DNA of 30,327 nucleotides from CALGFI01 sp036374435 (lineage in GTDB: Bacteria > Actinomycetota > UBA4738 > HRBIN12): NCBI GenBank assembly GCA_036374435.1, contig DASUTU010000149.1, forward strand, positions 1 through 30,327. Direction: 5' to 3'. Position 1 is the first letter of the stretch, and each line of letters starts with the position of its first letter. The translations under genes were made by a program, and so were the position numbers. Shown piece by piece: positions 1 through 9,217 of this stretch. The notes under the pieces were generated by a model. That model was given only the letters and a program-made list of their open reading frames with translations. It was not told where the DNA came from and did not search any database.

Positions 1-1
1 C

Positions 2-157
2 AGCCCGCGGTTCGGCAAGATCGGGCTGGCGGTGGTCCGCAGCGGCTTCGCCACCCTCGGAATCGAGCTCGAGGTCGCCGTGGAGGGCGGCTCGGCCGGG
101 GCCACCGTGGACGTGCTGCCGATCTACGACACGAACAAGACTCGCCCGCGCGCGTAG
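2..157 (+). CDS. GcvT-family aminomethyltransferase, C-terminal fragment
   Basis: Only the last 51 codons are present; the gene begins before the window. The frame runs open from base 2 to the TAG at 155-157. The tail reads as the C-terminal barrel domain of the GcvT family: a KIGLAVV strand, an IELEVAV strand and the ending VLPIYDTNKTRPRA, which matches the usual P(F/I)YD..+.R.R terminus. Members of the family move one-carbon units to or from tetrahydrofolate, as in the glycine cleavage T-protein and folate-dependent demethylases. The active-site region is outside the window, so the substrate cannot be named. Its position beside fhs and formate dehydrogenase genes fits a folate one-carbon role (inference). 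Confidence 0.68.
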   Translation, partial: SPRFGKIGLAVVRSGFATLGIELEVAVEGGSAGATVDVLPIYDTNKTRPRA

Positions 158-183
158 CGCGGTTGACGCCGCCATCCGCCGAG

Positions 184-213
184 TTACACTTCCGTAATCA
201 CAGGAGTGTGATT
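184..213 (+). promoter_or_regulatory. Composite inverted repeats upstream of the small CPxCG gene
   Basis: Two overlapping dyads lie in the short gap after the GcvT-family gene. The first is TTAC-N6-GTAA (184-187 and 194-197). The second is a perfect 7-base pair of arms, AATCACA (196-202) and TGTGATT (207-213), around GGAG. The layout looks like a regulator operator in a promoter. I cannot name the protein that would bind it. Confidence 0.45.
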
Positions 214-236
214 CCGGCGGGGTCGGTCCCCGCCGG
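214..236 (+). promoter_or_regulatory. GC-rich 5'-leader hairpin
   Basis: A perfect 9-bp inverted repeat, CCGGCGGGG (214-222) and CCCCGCCGG (228-236), encloses a 5-base TCGGT loop. It ends about ten bases before the strong Shine-Dalgarno run GAGAGGAGG of the gene starting at 259. No T tract follows, so it is either a leader structure or a weak terminator of the preceding gene. Confidence 0.5.
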
Positions 237-258
237 GGCCCGTCGAGAGGAGGCCCCG

Positions 259-441
259 ATGCCGCTGCACACCTGCGCCCCGCCCCGGGGGTCCGAGCCC
301 ATGTCCCTGTGGATCTGCCCGGACTGCGGCGCCACGTGGGAGGCCGTGCCCTGGCAGGACGTGTTCGACTTCGACGTGAACGAGGCCGTCACCCGCGCCG
401 AGTGGATCCTGGTCGAGGGCCCGGCGCAGATGGCGGGCTGA
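259..441 (+). CDS. Small hypothetical protein with a CPxCG zinc-ribbon-like motif
   Basis: A 60-residue protein. The ATG at 259 is preferred because GAGAGGAGG sits about six bases upstream; an upstream TTG (163) would run through the inverted repeats, and an internal ATG at 301 lacks a comparable ribosome site. The core WICPDCGATW (about residues 18-27) carries one CxxC knuckle of rubredoxin or zinc-ribbon type, and a single earlier Cys (residue 6) is also present. The rest is acidic (FDFDVNEAV). With one knuckle it may bind metal as a dimer or only hold a half-site. It ends one base before the RidA-family gene, so the two are probably co-translated. I do not recognise a family or function. 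Confidence 0.6.
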   Translation: MPLHTCAPPRGSEPMSLWICPDCGATWEAVPWQDVFDFDVNEAVTRAEWILVEGPAQMAG

Positions 442-442
442 T

Positions 443-835
443 GTGGCCGTCCGCCTCCGGACCGTCGACGAGCTGGCGCCTCCGCCCGGCTACTCCCACG
501 TCGCCGTCGCCACCGGCGGCACGATGGTGTTCACGGCCGGCGCGGTCCCGCTGGACGCCGGGGGCAACCTGGTCGGCGACGGCGACGCGCTGGCCCAGGC
601 CGAACGCGTCATCGACAATCTCCTGATCCAGCTCGAGGCGGGCGGGGCCCGGCCGGCCGACGTTGCGAAGACGACCGTGTACGTCGCCGGCGGCGACTAC
701 GGCATCCAGTCCGCCGTATGGCAGGTGGTCCGGTCCTCCGCGATCGGCTCGGCCCCCAGCACCTTGGTCGGGGTCCCCACCCTCGGGTATCGGGGCCAGC
801 TCGTCGAGATCGAGGCGATCGCCCTCCTGGACTGA
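443..835 (+). CDS. RidA/YjgF/UK114-family protein, atypical active site
   Basis: 130 residues, full length for the family, starting at a GTG one base after the preceding stop. The family fold is supported by FTAGAVPLD (30-38), the helix with KTTVYVAG (76-83) and the C-terminal strand GQLVEIEAIALLD. RidA proteins are small trimers; the founding member hydrolyses reactive enamine and imine intermediates from PLP enzymes. In E. coli RidA the catalytic Arg lies in TRSCVEVAR; the aligned stretch here is PSTLVGVPT, with Ser106 in place of Arg. It is therefore probably not a canonical imine deaminase but a member of another Rid subgroup of unknown role. It is convergent with fhs. Confidence 0.9.
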   Translation: MAVRLRTVDELAPPPGYSHVAVATGGTMVFTAGAVPLDAGGNLVGDGDALAQAERVIDNLLIQLEAGGARPADVAKTTVYVAGGDYGIQSAVWQVVRSSAIGSAPSTLVGVPTLGYRGQLVEIEAIALLD

Positions 836-867
836 ACGCGGCGGTTCGGGGGGGGCTGCCCGCCCGC

Positions 868-2538
868 TCAGAACAGGCCGACCGTGCGGCCCCGATCGTC
901 CACGTCGACTCCGAAGAAGTTCGGCGTCCTGCCGAGCCCGGGCATCCGCTGCATGTCGCCGCAGAGCACGACCACGAACCCGGCCCCCGTGCTGGGGACC
1001 AACGAACGCACCGGGAGTCGGAAGCCCGTGGGGCGGTTCCGCTGGGCGGGGTCATGCGAGAGCGAGAGGTGCGTCTTGGCCATACAGACGGGCGCCGCTC
1101 CCATGCCGATGGCCTCCATCGTCGCGAGGTCGCGCTCGGCCTGCGGCGCGTAGTCGACGCCGTCGGCGCCGTAGAGGCGGCGGGCGATCGCCTCGATCTG
1201 CTCGCGGAGCGGCGTCCCCGGCGGCGTGAGCGGCGTGAACGTGTTGTGGCCTTCACACGCCTCGACCACCGCGTTCGCCAGGTCCACGGCGCCGTCGCCG
1301 CCGCGGGTGAACGCCTCGTTCACCACGACCCGTTCGGCGCCGGCCTGCTTGGCCAGGCGCTCGACGAGGTCGATCTCCGCGTCGGCGTCCGTGGGGAAGC
1401 GGTTGATCGAGACGACGCACGGTACCCCGTATTGCCGGACGATGCCGATGTGCGCGGTCAGGTTCTCAACGCCGCGTTCCAGGGCGTCCAGGTCGGGGCG
1501 CCGCAGGTCCTCGAAGTCGGTGCCGCCGTGCGACTTCGTGGCGCGGACCGTGGTGACGAGAACGCCGGCCGAGGGCGTGAAGCCGCCGGCCGGGCACACG
1601 ATGTCGCAGAACTTCTGAAACCCCAGGTCGGCGCCGAACCCGGCCTCGGTCACCACGTATTCGGCGAGCTTCAGCGCCAACCGATCGGCGACGATCGAGC
1701 TGTTGGCGTGGGCGATGTTGCCGAACGGCCCGGCGTGGACCAGCACCGGCTGGCCCTCGAGCGTCTGGACGAGGTTCGGCTTCAGGGCGTCTTTCATCAC
1801 GACCGTCATCGCCCCGGCCACGCGGAGATCGTCGGCGGTCACGGGGGCTCCGGTCGCGGTCTCGGCCACCACGATGCGGCCCAGGCGCCGTCGCAGGTCG
1901 GGCAGGTCGGACGCGAGCGCAAGGATCGCCATCACCTCGGAGGCCGCGGCGATCACGAACTGGGTCTCCCGGGGCACCCCGTGGGCTCGTCCGCCGAGCC
2001 CGACGACCGTGTACCGGAGCTGGCGGTCGTTGACGTCGAGCGTCCTCGGCCACGAGATCGAGGCGGGGTCGATGCCCAGGTGGTTGCCGTGGTAGATCGA
2101 GGCGTCGAGCGCCGCCGCGAGCAGGTTGTGGGCGGCCGCGACGGCGTGCACGTCACCGTTCAGGTGGAGGTTGATCTCCTCCATCGGGACGATCTGCGCG
2201 TAGCCACCCCCGGTTCCCCCACCTTTGATCCCGAAGACGGGACCCATCGAGGGTTCGCGCAGGCACAGGATCACCCGTCGGCCCAGGCGCCCCAGGCCCT
2301 GAGTGAGCGAGATCGACGTGGTGGTCTTGCCTTCGCCCGCCTTCGTCGGGGTGATCGCGGTGACGATGACCACCTTGCCGTGGGGACGGTCGCGCAGGCG
2401 GCCGAGAGCCTCGAGCGAGACCTTGGCCCGGTCCCTCCCGTAGGGCTCGATCTCCTCGGGGGAGAGCCCGGCGTCGTCGGCGACCTCCGCGATGGGACGC
2501 AGGACCGCCTCCTGGGCGATCTCGAGGCCGCTCTTCAT
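868..2538 (-). CDS. fhs: Formate--tetrahydrofolate ligase
   Basis: 556 residues, the usual length. It catalyses formate + THF + ATP to 10-formyl-THF, the entry of formate into folate one-carbon metabolism. Diagnostic segments are the P-loop-like TPTKAGEGKTTTSISLTQG (about residues 63-81), the signature GIKGGGTGGGYAQIVPMEEI and INLHLNGD, plus the terminal GLF. The start MKSGLEIAQ (ATG complementary to 2536-2538) fits family starts. The frame stays open 108 codons further upstream, but that stretch is low-complexity and runs into fdhD on the other strand. It is divergent from fdhD across about 112 bp. With the adjacent formate dehydrogenase it can link CO2/formate to folate in either direction. 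Confidence 0.96.
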   Translation of the reverse strand: MKSGLEIAQEAVLRPIAEVADDAGLSPEEIEPYGRDRAKVSLEALGRLRDRPHGKVVIVTAITPTKAGEGKTTTSISLTQGLGRLGRRVILCLREPSMGPVFGIKGGGTGGGYAQIVPMEEINLHLNGDVHAVAAAHNLLAAALDASIYHGNHLGIDPASISWPRTLDVNDRQLRYTVVGLGGRAHGVPRETQFVIAAASEVMAILALASDLPDLRRRLGRIVVAETATGAPVTADDLRVAGAMTVVMKDALKPNLVQTLEGQPVLVHAGPFGNIAHANSSIVADRLALKLAEYVVTEAGFGADLGFQKFCDIVCPAGGFTPSAGVLVTTVRATKSHGGTDFEDLRRPDLDALERGVENLTAHIGIVRQYGVPCVVSINRFPTDADAEIDLVERLAKQAGAERVVVNEAFTRGGDGAVDLANAVVEACEGHNTFTPLTPPGTPLREQIEAIARRLYGADGVDYAPQAERDLATMEAIGMGAAPVCMAKTHLSLSHDPAQRNRPTGFRLPVRSLVPSTGAGFVVVLCGDMQRMPGLGRTPNFFGVDVDDRGRTVGLF

Positions 2539-2575
2539 CGGTCGTCCCCCACTGATCGGCCGTTCAAGCCCGCTG

Positions 2576-2581
2576 AGCTTA
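2576..2581 (-). promoter_or_regulatory. Probable -10 element for fhs
   Basis: On the minus strand this reads TAAGCT, about 37 bases before the fhs ATG, so transcription would start roughly 30 bases upstream of the gene. The -35 region is not recognisable. Support comes from position and fit to TANNNT only. Confidence 0.35.
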
Positions 2582-2638
2582 CCCGTGCCCGCGCCGCCGC
2601 CGGCGTTGCCGCGATGACCCGGGGATCGCTCCGACCCC

Positions 2639-2644
2639 GATAAT
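2639..2644 (+). promoter_or_regulatory. Probable -10 element giving leaderless fdhD mRNA
   Basis: GATAAT ends six bases before the fdhD GTG, so the transcript would begin at or next to the start codon. There is no Shine-Dalgarno sequence. A weak -35 candidate (ATGACC at 2614-2619) lies 19 bases upstream. Confidence 0.5.
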
Positions 2645-2650
2645 GGTCCG

Positions 2651-3493
2651 GTGAGCAGGACGCTGCCCGATCGCCGACCGACCGCCCGGGTCCGGGCCCT
2701 GTCGGTCCGCGACGGGGCGCGCTCCGAGCGGCCGGACGAGCTGGCCACGGAGGAACCGATGGAGGTCCGCATCCAGACGCCGGAGCGGGCCGCCGTCCCG
2801 GTGGCCGTGACCATGCGGACGCCCGGAAGCGACTTCGAGCTCGCCGCCGGGTTCCTGTTCACCGAAGGGGTGATCGCCGGGCGGGACGAGGTCCGGCGGG
2901 TCAGCTACTGCGAGGACCTTCCGCCCCACGAGCAGCACTACAACGTCGTCACGGTCGAGCTGACGCGCCCGGTCGACGACGACGTGTTGCGGCGGAACTT
3001 CGCGGCGACGTCGTCCTGCGGGATCTGCGGCAAAGCCACGCTCGACGACGTCGAGGTCCACTGCGCGCCGATCGGGTCCGGGCCGGAGGTCGAACCCGAG
3101 GTGATCCTCGCGATGCCGGACACGCTGCGGGGGCGCCAGCCGGTCTTCGAACGCACCGGCGGCCTGCACGCGGCCGGGCTGTTCTCCCCGGACGGGACGC
3201 TGCGGACCCTTCGCGAGGACGTGGGCCGGCACAACGCCCTCGACAAGGTGATCGGGGAGCGGCTGCTGGCCGGCGATCTGCCGCTCGGCGATGCGTTGCT
3301 GCAGGTGTCCGGGCGCATCGGGTTCGAGATCGTGCAGAAGGCGGCCCGGGCCGGGATCCCGGTGATCAGCGCCGTGGGCGCCCCGTCGTCGCTCGCCGTC
3401 GACGCCGCCGCGCGGCTCGGCGTGACCCTCATCGGGTTCGTCCGGGACGGGCGGTTCAACGTGTACACGCACCGCGAGCGCGTGCGCGCCTAG
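2651..3493 (+). CDS. fdhD: Formate dehydrogenase accessory sulfurtransferase FdhD
   Basis: 280 residues, starting at GTG 2651. FdhD carries sulfur from a cysteine desulfurase to the bis-MGD cofactor of formate dehydrogenase, which is essential for activity. Family marks are DFELAAGFLFTEGVI (about 61-75), the redox CxxC in SSCGICGKA (Cys123 and Cys126), the cofactor-binding segment REDVGRHNALDKVIG, and GIPVISAVGAPSSLAVDAA towards the C-terminus. It has no signal peptide and so acts in the cytoplasm. It precedes the dehydrogenase genes by 73 bp; a hairpin and a -10-like box in that gap suggest the FDH genes also have their own promoter. Confidence 0.96.
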   Translation: MSRTLPDRRPTARVRALSVRDGARSERPDELATEEPMEVRIQTPERAAVPVAVTMRTPGSDFELAAGFLFTEGVIAGRDEVRRVSYCEDLPPHEQHYNVVTVELTRPVDDDVLRRNFAATSSCGICGKATLDDVEVHCAPIGSGPEVEPEVILAMPDTLRGRQPVFERTGGLHAAGLFSPDGTLRTLREDVGRHNALDKVIGERLLAGDLPLGDALLQVSGRIGFEIVQKAARAGIPVISAVGAPSSLAVDAAARLGVTLIGFVRDGRFNVYTHRERVRA

Positions 3494-3508
3494 CCCGGCC
3501 CCCCGGGC
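3493..3508 (+). terminator. Short hairpin after fdhD
   Basis: GCCCGG (3493-3498) and CCGGGC (3503-3508) form a perfect 6-bp stem around CCCC directly at the fdhD stop codon. No T run follows, so it may be a weak or Rho-assisted terminator. Confidence 0.3.
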
Positions 3509-3529
3509 AGACCTCCGACCCCGGGCGCG

Positions 3530-3535
3530 TAGAAT
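3530..3535 (+). promoter_or_regulatory. Probable -10 element for the fdhA cluster
   Basis: TAGAAT lies 31 bases before the fdhA ATG and would give a leader of about 25 bases that contains the ribosome site GAAAGGAG (3551-3558). Confidence 0.45.
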
Positions 3536-3566
3536 CGCCCGACAGCGGTGGAAAGGAGCACGCCTG

Positions 3567-5495
3567 ATGAAGAACGGGCTGGTGCGACTCACCCAGCCGA
3601 TGGTGCGCGCGAACGGCTCCCTGCGACCGGCGACCTGGGACGAGGCCCTGGACCGGGCCGCCGCCGGCTTGCAGCGGGCCGACGAGCGCAACCCCGGCTG
3701 GGGGGTCGGCCTGTTCAGCTGCTCGAAGGCCACCAACGAGATGAACTTCGTGGCGCAGAAGTTCGCCCGGCAGGTCCTCGGCAGCAACAACATCGACAGC
3801 TGCAACCGCACCTGACACGCTCCGTCGGTCGTCGGTCTGGCGACCGTGTTCGGAGCCGGTGGGGGAACCAGCTCCTACGAAGAGGTCGCGAACACCGACC
3901 TCATCGTGTTGTGGGGGTCGAATGCGCGCGAGACGCATCCGATCTTCTTCCACCACGTCCTGCGCGGGGTCCACAACGGGGCCCGCCTGGTCGTCGTCGA
4001 CCCCAGGCGGACGTCGTCGGCCGAATGGGCGGACCTGTGGCTGGGGCTCGACGTGGGGGCGGACATCGCGCTCTCGAACACGATCTCTCGCGAGATCGTC
4101 ACGAACGACCTCCACAACCCGACGTTCGTCGAACGCGCGACCGCGGGGTTCGAGGCCTACCGCGACTCGGTGATGGAGTGGACCCTGGAGCGGGGCGAAC
4201 GCGTGACGGGAGTCCCGGGCGAGGCGATCCGCGAGCTCGCTCACGCCTACGCGAAGGCCGATCGCGCCGTGATCTGCTGGACCCTCGGCATCACCGAACA
4301 CCACAACGCCGTCGACAACGTCCTGGCGCTCATCAACCTCGGCCTGTTGACGGGCCACGTCGGCCGGTTCGGCAGCGGCCTCAACCCGCTTCGAGGACAG
4401 AACAACGTCCAGGGCGGCGGGGACATGGGGGCCATCCCGAACAAACTTCCCGGGTTCCAGGACGTCGAGAACGACGCCGCGGCGCGCGAGCGCTTCGAGC
4501 GCGTCTGGGGCCGGCCCATCCCTCCGCGCTACGGCTGGACGCTGACGAAGATGTTCGAGGCCATGGAGCGTGGGGAGCTCACGGCCGTGTACTGCATCGG
4601 CGAGAACCCGGCGAGCTCCGAAGCGGACGCGCATCGCGCCAAGCGGCTGCTGGCCGGGCTCGACACGCTGATCGTCCAGGACATCTTCCTGACCAAGACG
4701 GCGGAGATGGCGGACGTCGTCCTCCCGGCGGCGAACTCGGCGTTGGAGTCCGACGGCACCGTCACGAACAGCGAGCGCCGGGTGCAGCGCGTGCGCAAGG
4801 CGCTCGAGCCGCCCGGCGACGCGCGCGACGACATCTGGATCATCGCGCAGCTCGCCAGGCGCCTCGGCTACGACTGGGGCGACCTCACCTCGACCGAGGC
4901 CTGGGAGGAGCTCCGGACGCTCTCGCCGATGCACGCGGGGATGTCGTGGTTGCGGCTCGAGGAGCTCGGCGGCATCCAGTGGCCCTGCCCGAGCGAGGAC
5001 CATCCCGGAACGCTCTTCCTGCACGCCCGGTTGTGGGAGGAGGACCCGGAGCGTCGGGGCGACCCGGCGCCGTTCAGCGTCGTGGTGCACGAGCCGCCGG
5101 TTGACGAGCTCACCGAGGAGTACCCCCTGCGATTGACGACCGGCCGCCGGCTCGATTCGTACAACACCGGCGTGCAGACGGGCGGCTATTCGTCGCCGCT
5201 GCGCCGCGGGGAGATGGTCGACGTCTCGCCGGAGGATGCGGAGCGGCTGGGCATACGCGACGGGGAGGTCGTGCGGGTGACGTCGCGCCGCGGCTCCGTA
5301 GAGGCGCCGGTGCGGATCAATCGCGGCCTGCGCGCCGGGCTCGTGTTCATGACGCTGCACTTCCCCGATCAGGTCGAGACGAACGTGCTCACGATCGACG
5401 CCACCGACCCGAAGTCGGGCACGGCCGAGTTCAAGGCCACGGCCGTGCGGATCGAACGGATCGGCGTCCCGGACGAGGCCGGCGCGACGGCATGA
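3567..5495 (+). CDS. fdhA: Formate dehydrogenase catalytic subunit, selenocysteine-containing, lacking its Fe-S N-terminus
   Basis: Read through the in-frame TGA at 3813-3815 as selenocysteine, this encodes 642 residues. The context SCNRT-Sec-HAPSVVGL aligns with the catalytic Sec140-His141 segment of E. coli FdhH, and Sec is residue 83 here. It oxidises formate (or reduces CO2) at a Mo/W-bis-MGD centre. Other landmarks are WGSNARETHP, GRFGSGLNPLRGQNNVQGGG, VQDIFLTKTAEMADVVLP, LRLTTGRRLDSYNTG and the C-terminal molydop-binding domain. The first residues NGLVRLTQPMVRANGSL correspond to the point just after the Mo-Fe4S4 domain in normal FdhA, so the CxxC..C iron-sulfur domain is missing from this chain; it is encoded at 7392-8396. 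ATG 3567 has the ribosome site GAAAGGAG. A gene caller would report two broken ORFs. Confidence 0.93.
3819..3856 (+). promoter_or_regulatory. Bacterial SECIS element in fdhA
   Basis: The hairpin directly follows the TGA codon. The inner stem GGTCGTC (3827-3833) pairs with GGCGACC (3839-3845), including one wobble, and encloses the loop GGTCT. An outer stem GCTCCG (3819-3824) pairs with CGGAGC (3851-3856). The distance from TGA to the inner stem is 11 bases and the apical loop contains GGUCU, both as in the E. coli fdhF SECIS recognised by SelB. Confidence 0.9.
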
Positions 5496-5505
5496 CGGAG
5501 GGGCC

Positions 5506-7391
<1,886 letters not shown>

Positions 7392-7395
<4 letters not shown>

Positions 7396-8396
7396 CGGCG
7401 ACGCGGCTGGCGCCGCCCCGGCGGTTGCTCGACCTGGAGATCGACGGCGAGTCCGTCCGAGTGGCGCAGGGGTCGACCATCCTCGACGCCCTTCGCGAAC
7501 GTGGGGTGGACACACCCATCCTCTGCTACGCCGAGAACCTCACGCCCGTGAACGCCTGCCGGGTATGCGTGGTCGAGCTCGAGGGCTCGCGGGTCCTCGT
7601 CCCCTCCTGCGCCCGGAAGGCGGAGGCCGGGATGAAGGTCCGGACCGACTCGGAGCGGGTCCGGCATTCGCGCCGCTTGGTCCTGGAGCTCCTGGGCTCG
7701 TCCGTCGAGCTGGACCTGGCGGGCGCCGCGGTGCGGCGCTGGTTCGAGGCCTACGAGGCGGACCCGTCACGGTTCGGGCCGGCCGGCCCACCCGCCGGGA
7801 TGGGCGAGCGGGATGCGCGCCACCCCGGTCACCACGCGCCGCCGGAGGGGGCCGGCGCCGAGACGGTGCGACAACCCGTGAAGGTGGACAACGACCTGTA
7901 CGTGCGCGACTACTCGCGGTGCATCCTCTGCTACAAGTGCGTGGAGGCCTGCGGCGTCGACGCGCAGAACACCTTCGCCATCGCCGTGGCCGGTCGCGGG
8001 TTCGACGCACGGATCTCGACCGAGTTCGACGTCGCGCTGACCGAGTCGGCCTGCGTCTACTGCGGCAACTGCATCGGGGTGTGTCCCACCGGCGCCTTGA
8101 TGTTCCGCAGCGAACACGAGATGCGCGGGACCGGTACGTGGGACGAGTCCCGGCAGACCGTGACCGAAACGATCTGCCCGTACTGCGGGGTCGGCTGCGA
8201 CCTCGAGGTGCACGTGCAGGACAACGAGATCGTCAAGGTGACCTCTCCCGCCGATCACTCGATCACCTCGGGGCACCTGTGCATCAAGGGACGATTCGGG
8301 TTCCAGTACGTCCAGAACCGCGCGCCGGCCGCGCCCGAGGGAATCGGCGGCGCCCCGGCGCTCCCGCCGCCGCCGCCGGAGCCGGGACCTGGCTGA
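7392..8396 (+). CDS. Detached Fe-S N-terminal part of formate dehydrogenase alpha subunit
   Basis: 334 residues. Domains in order: a [2Fe-2S] ferredoxin (Cys45, 56, 59, 73); a linker (about 85-165) in which the NuoG-type His-Cys3 cluster motif is absent; two [4Fe-4S] motifs, CILCYKCVEAC (177-187) and CVYCGNCIGVC (221-231); and the Mo-bis-MGD-type Fe4S4 domain CPYCGVGC (262-269) with Cys297 in GHLCIKGRFGF. The chain stops after FQYVQNR and a Pro-rich tail, where an intact FdhA would continue into its catalytic core. That core is the product of 3567-5495, so the two proteins presumably assemble non-covalently. ATG 7392 overlaps the preceding TGA. Confidence 0.92.
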
Positions 8397-8973
8397 GCTC
8401 GCCGGCATCGTGCTTGCCGGGGGGCGTTCGTCCCGGTTCGGGCGCGACAAGCTGGCCGAGCCCTTCCGCGGGGCTCCGCTCCTGCACCATGCCGTGGCGA
8501 GGGTGGGTGAGCTCTGCGCCGAGGTGATCGTGGTGCTCGCGCCGGGGACCCGGGCGCCCGATCTGCCCTCGGGCGCGAGGTTCGCCCGCGACTCGGCGGA
8601 GGGACTCGGCCCGCTGGCCGGGCTGATCGCGGGGCTCGAGTCCGCCCGGTCCGAGCTCGCGATCGTCGTCGGCGGGGACATGCCGGACGTGCAGACCCGA
8701 GTGCTCCTCGAGATGGTGCGGGCGCTCCGGTCGTCGTCTTCGAGCGCCGTGGTCCTGCACGACGGCACGGATGCCCGGCCGCTTCCCCTCGCGGTGCGAA
8801 CCGGGGACGCCGCTCGAGCGGCCCGGACCCTCCTCGACGCGGGACGGCGGCGCCTTCGCGACCTGCTCGACGCGCTGCCGGTCGTCGTCGTGGACGAACC
8901 GACGTGGACCGCGCTCGATCGCGACCGGCGCTCGCTGTTCGACGTCGACGTGCCCGGCGATCTCCCGAGCTGA
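8389..8973 (+). CDS. mobA: Molybdenum cofactor guanylyltransferase MobA
   Basis: About 194 residues. MobA transfers GMP from GTP to Mo-molybdopterin; two such units make the bis-MGD used by formate dehydrogenase. The nucleotide-binding LAGGRSSRFGRDK and the metal-binding GGDMP are clear, with DARPLPLAVR downstream. The frame has no ATG or TTG upstream. GTG 8410 falls inside the first beta strand (GIVLAGG) and would remove it, whereas CTG 8389 gives MAELAGIVLAGG, the normal MobA beginning, with GGAG about nine bases before it. I chose CTG by inference. Either way the gene begins within a few bases of the previous stop (8394-8396), so it belongs to the FDH operon. Confidence 0.88.
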   Translation: MAELAGIVLAGGRSSRFGRDKLAEPFRGAPLLHHAVARVGELCAEVIVVLAPGTRAPDLPSGARFARDSAEGLGPLAGLIAGLESARSELAIVVGGDMPDVQTRVLLEMVRALRSSSSSAVVLHDGTDARPLPLAVRTGDAARAARTLLDAGRRRLRDLLDALPVVVVDEPTWTALDRDRRSLFDVDVPGDLPS

Positions 8974-9013
8974 CGGGACGTTTTCGTCGCCCCGGCTTGG
9001 GTAGCAACGGCCC

Positions 9014-9166
9014 GTGAGGCGGATCAGGATGGAGCGGCCGAAGCGAAGACGGGGGGACTTCCCGGAGTTGCCGTCGCTCGATCCACGGGATCCGGCCATC
9101 CTGCGAGCCAAGGAGCTCGGGGAGCCGCAACCGCCGCGGCAGCGACCGAGACGACACGCAGCCTGA
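9014..9166 (+). CDS. Possible small basic protein, 50 residues
   Basis: Between mobA and the MBL-fold gene there are 244 bases whose only candidate is this GTG-initiated frame. An internal ATG at 9029 would give 45 residues. The product is Arg/Lys-rich at both ends (MERPKRRRGDF and QRPRRHAA) around a DPRDPAILRAKELGEP core that looks like a short helix. No transmembrane segment or metal site is visible. A TAGCAA hexamer ends six bases before the GTG, resembling other leaderless starts here, but it lacks the final T. Function is unknown, and the ORF could be chance. Confidence 0.35.
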   Translation: MRRIRMERPKRRRGDFPELPSLDPRDPAILRAKELGEPQPPRQRPRRHAA

Positions 9167-9205
9167 TACCGACCGGGTCCGCCGGACCGGCCGCTTCCGA
9201 CGGGG

Positions 9206-9211
9206 TACGCT
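9206..9211 (+). promoter_or_regulatory. Probable -10 element, leaderless MBL-fold gene
   Basis: TACGCT ends six bases before the GTG at 9218, and no ribosome site is present. The geometry matches fdhD. Confidence 0.45.
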
Positions 9212-9217
9212 CGACCC

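Noticed and set aside
836..867. Terminator between the RidA-family gene and fhs
   Set aside because: The gap is G/C-rich with only imperfect pairing and no T run on either strand.
718..2643. Long open frame of 641 codons on the plus strand opposite fhs
   Set aside because: Arg/Gly/Asp-rich composition with no recognisable motif; it is a high-GC mirror of the fhs reading frame.
2539..2862. Longer fhs start at 2862
   Set aside because: The added 108 residues are low-complexity, overlap fdhD and are absent from the family.
3813..3815. Premature stop making fdhA a pseudogene
   Set aside because: The frame continues without shift, the TGA is at the catalytic Sec position, and a SECIS hairpin with E. 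coli-like spacing follows.
3456..5360. Minus-strand open frame of 634 codons opposite fdhA
   Set aside because: Mirror frame of a high-GC gene; no domain, no ribosome site.
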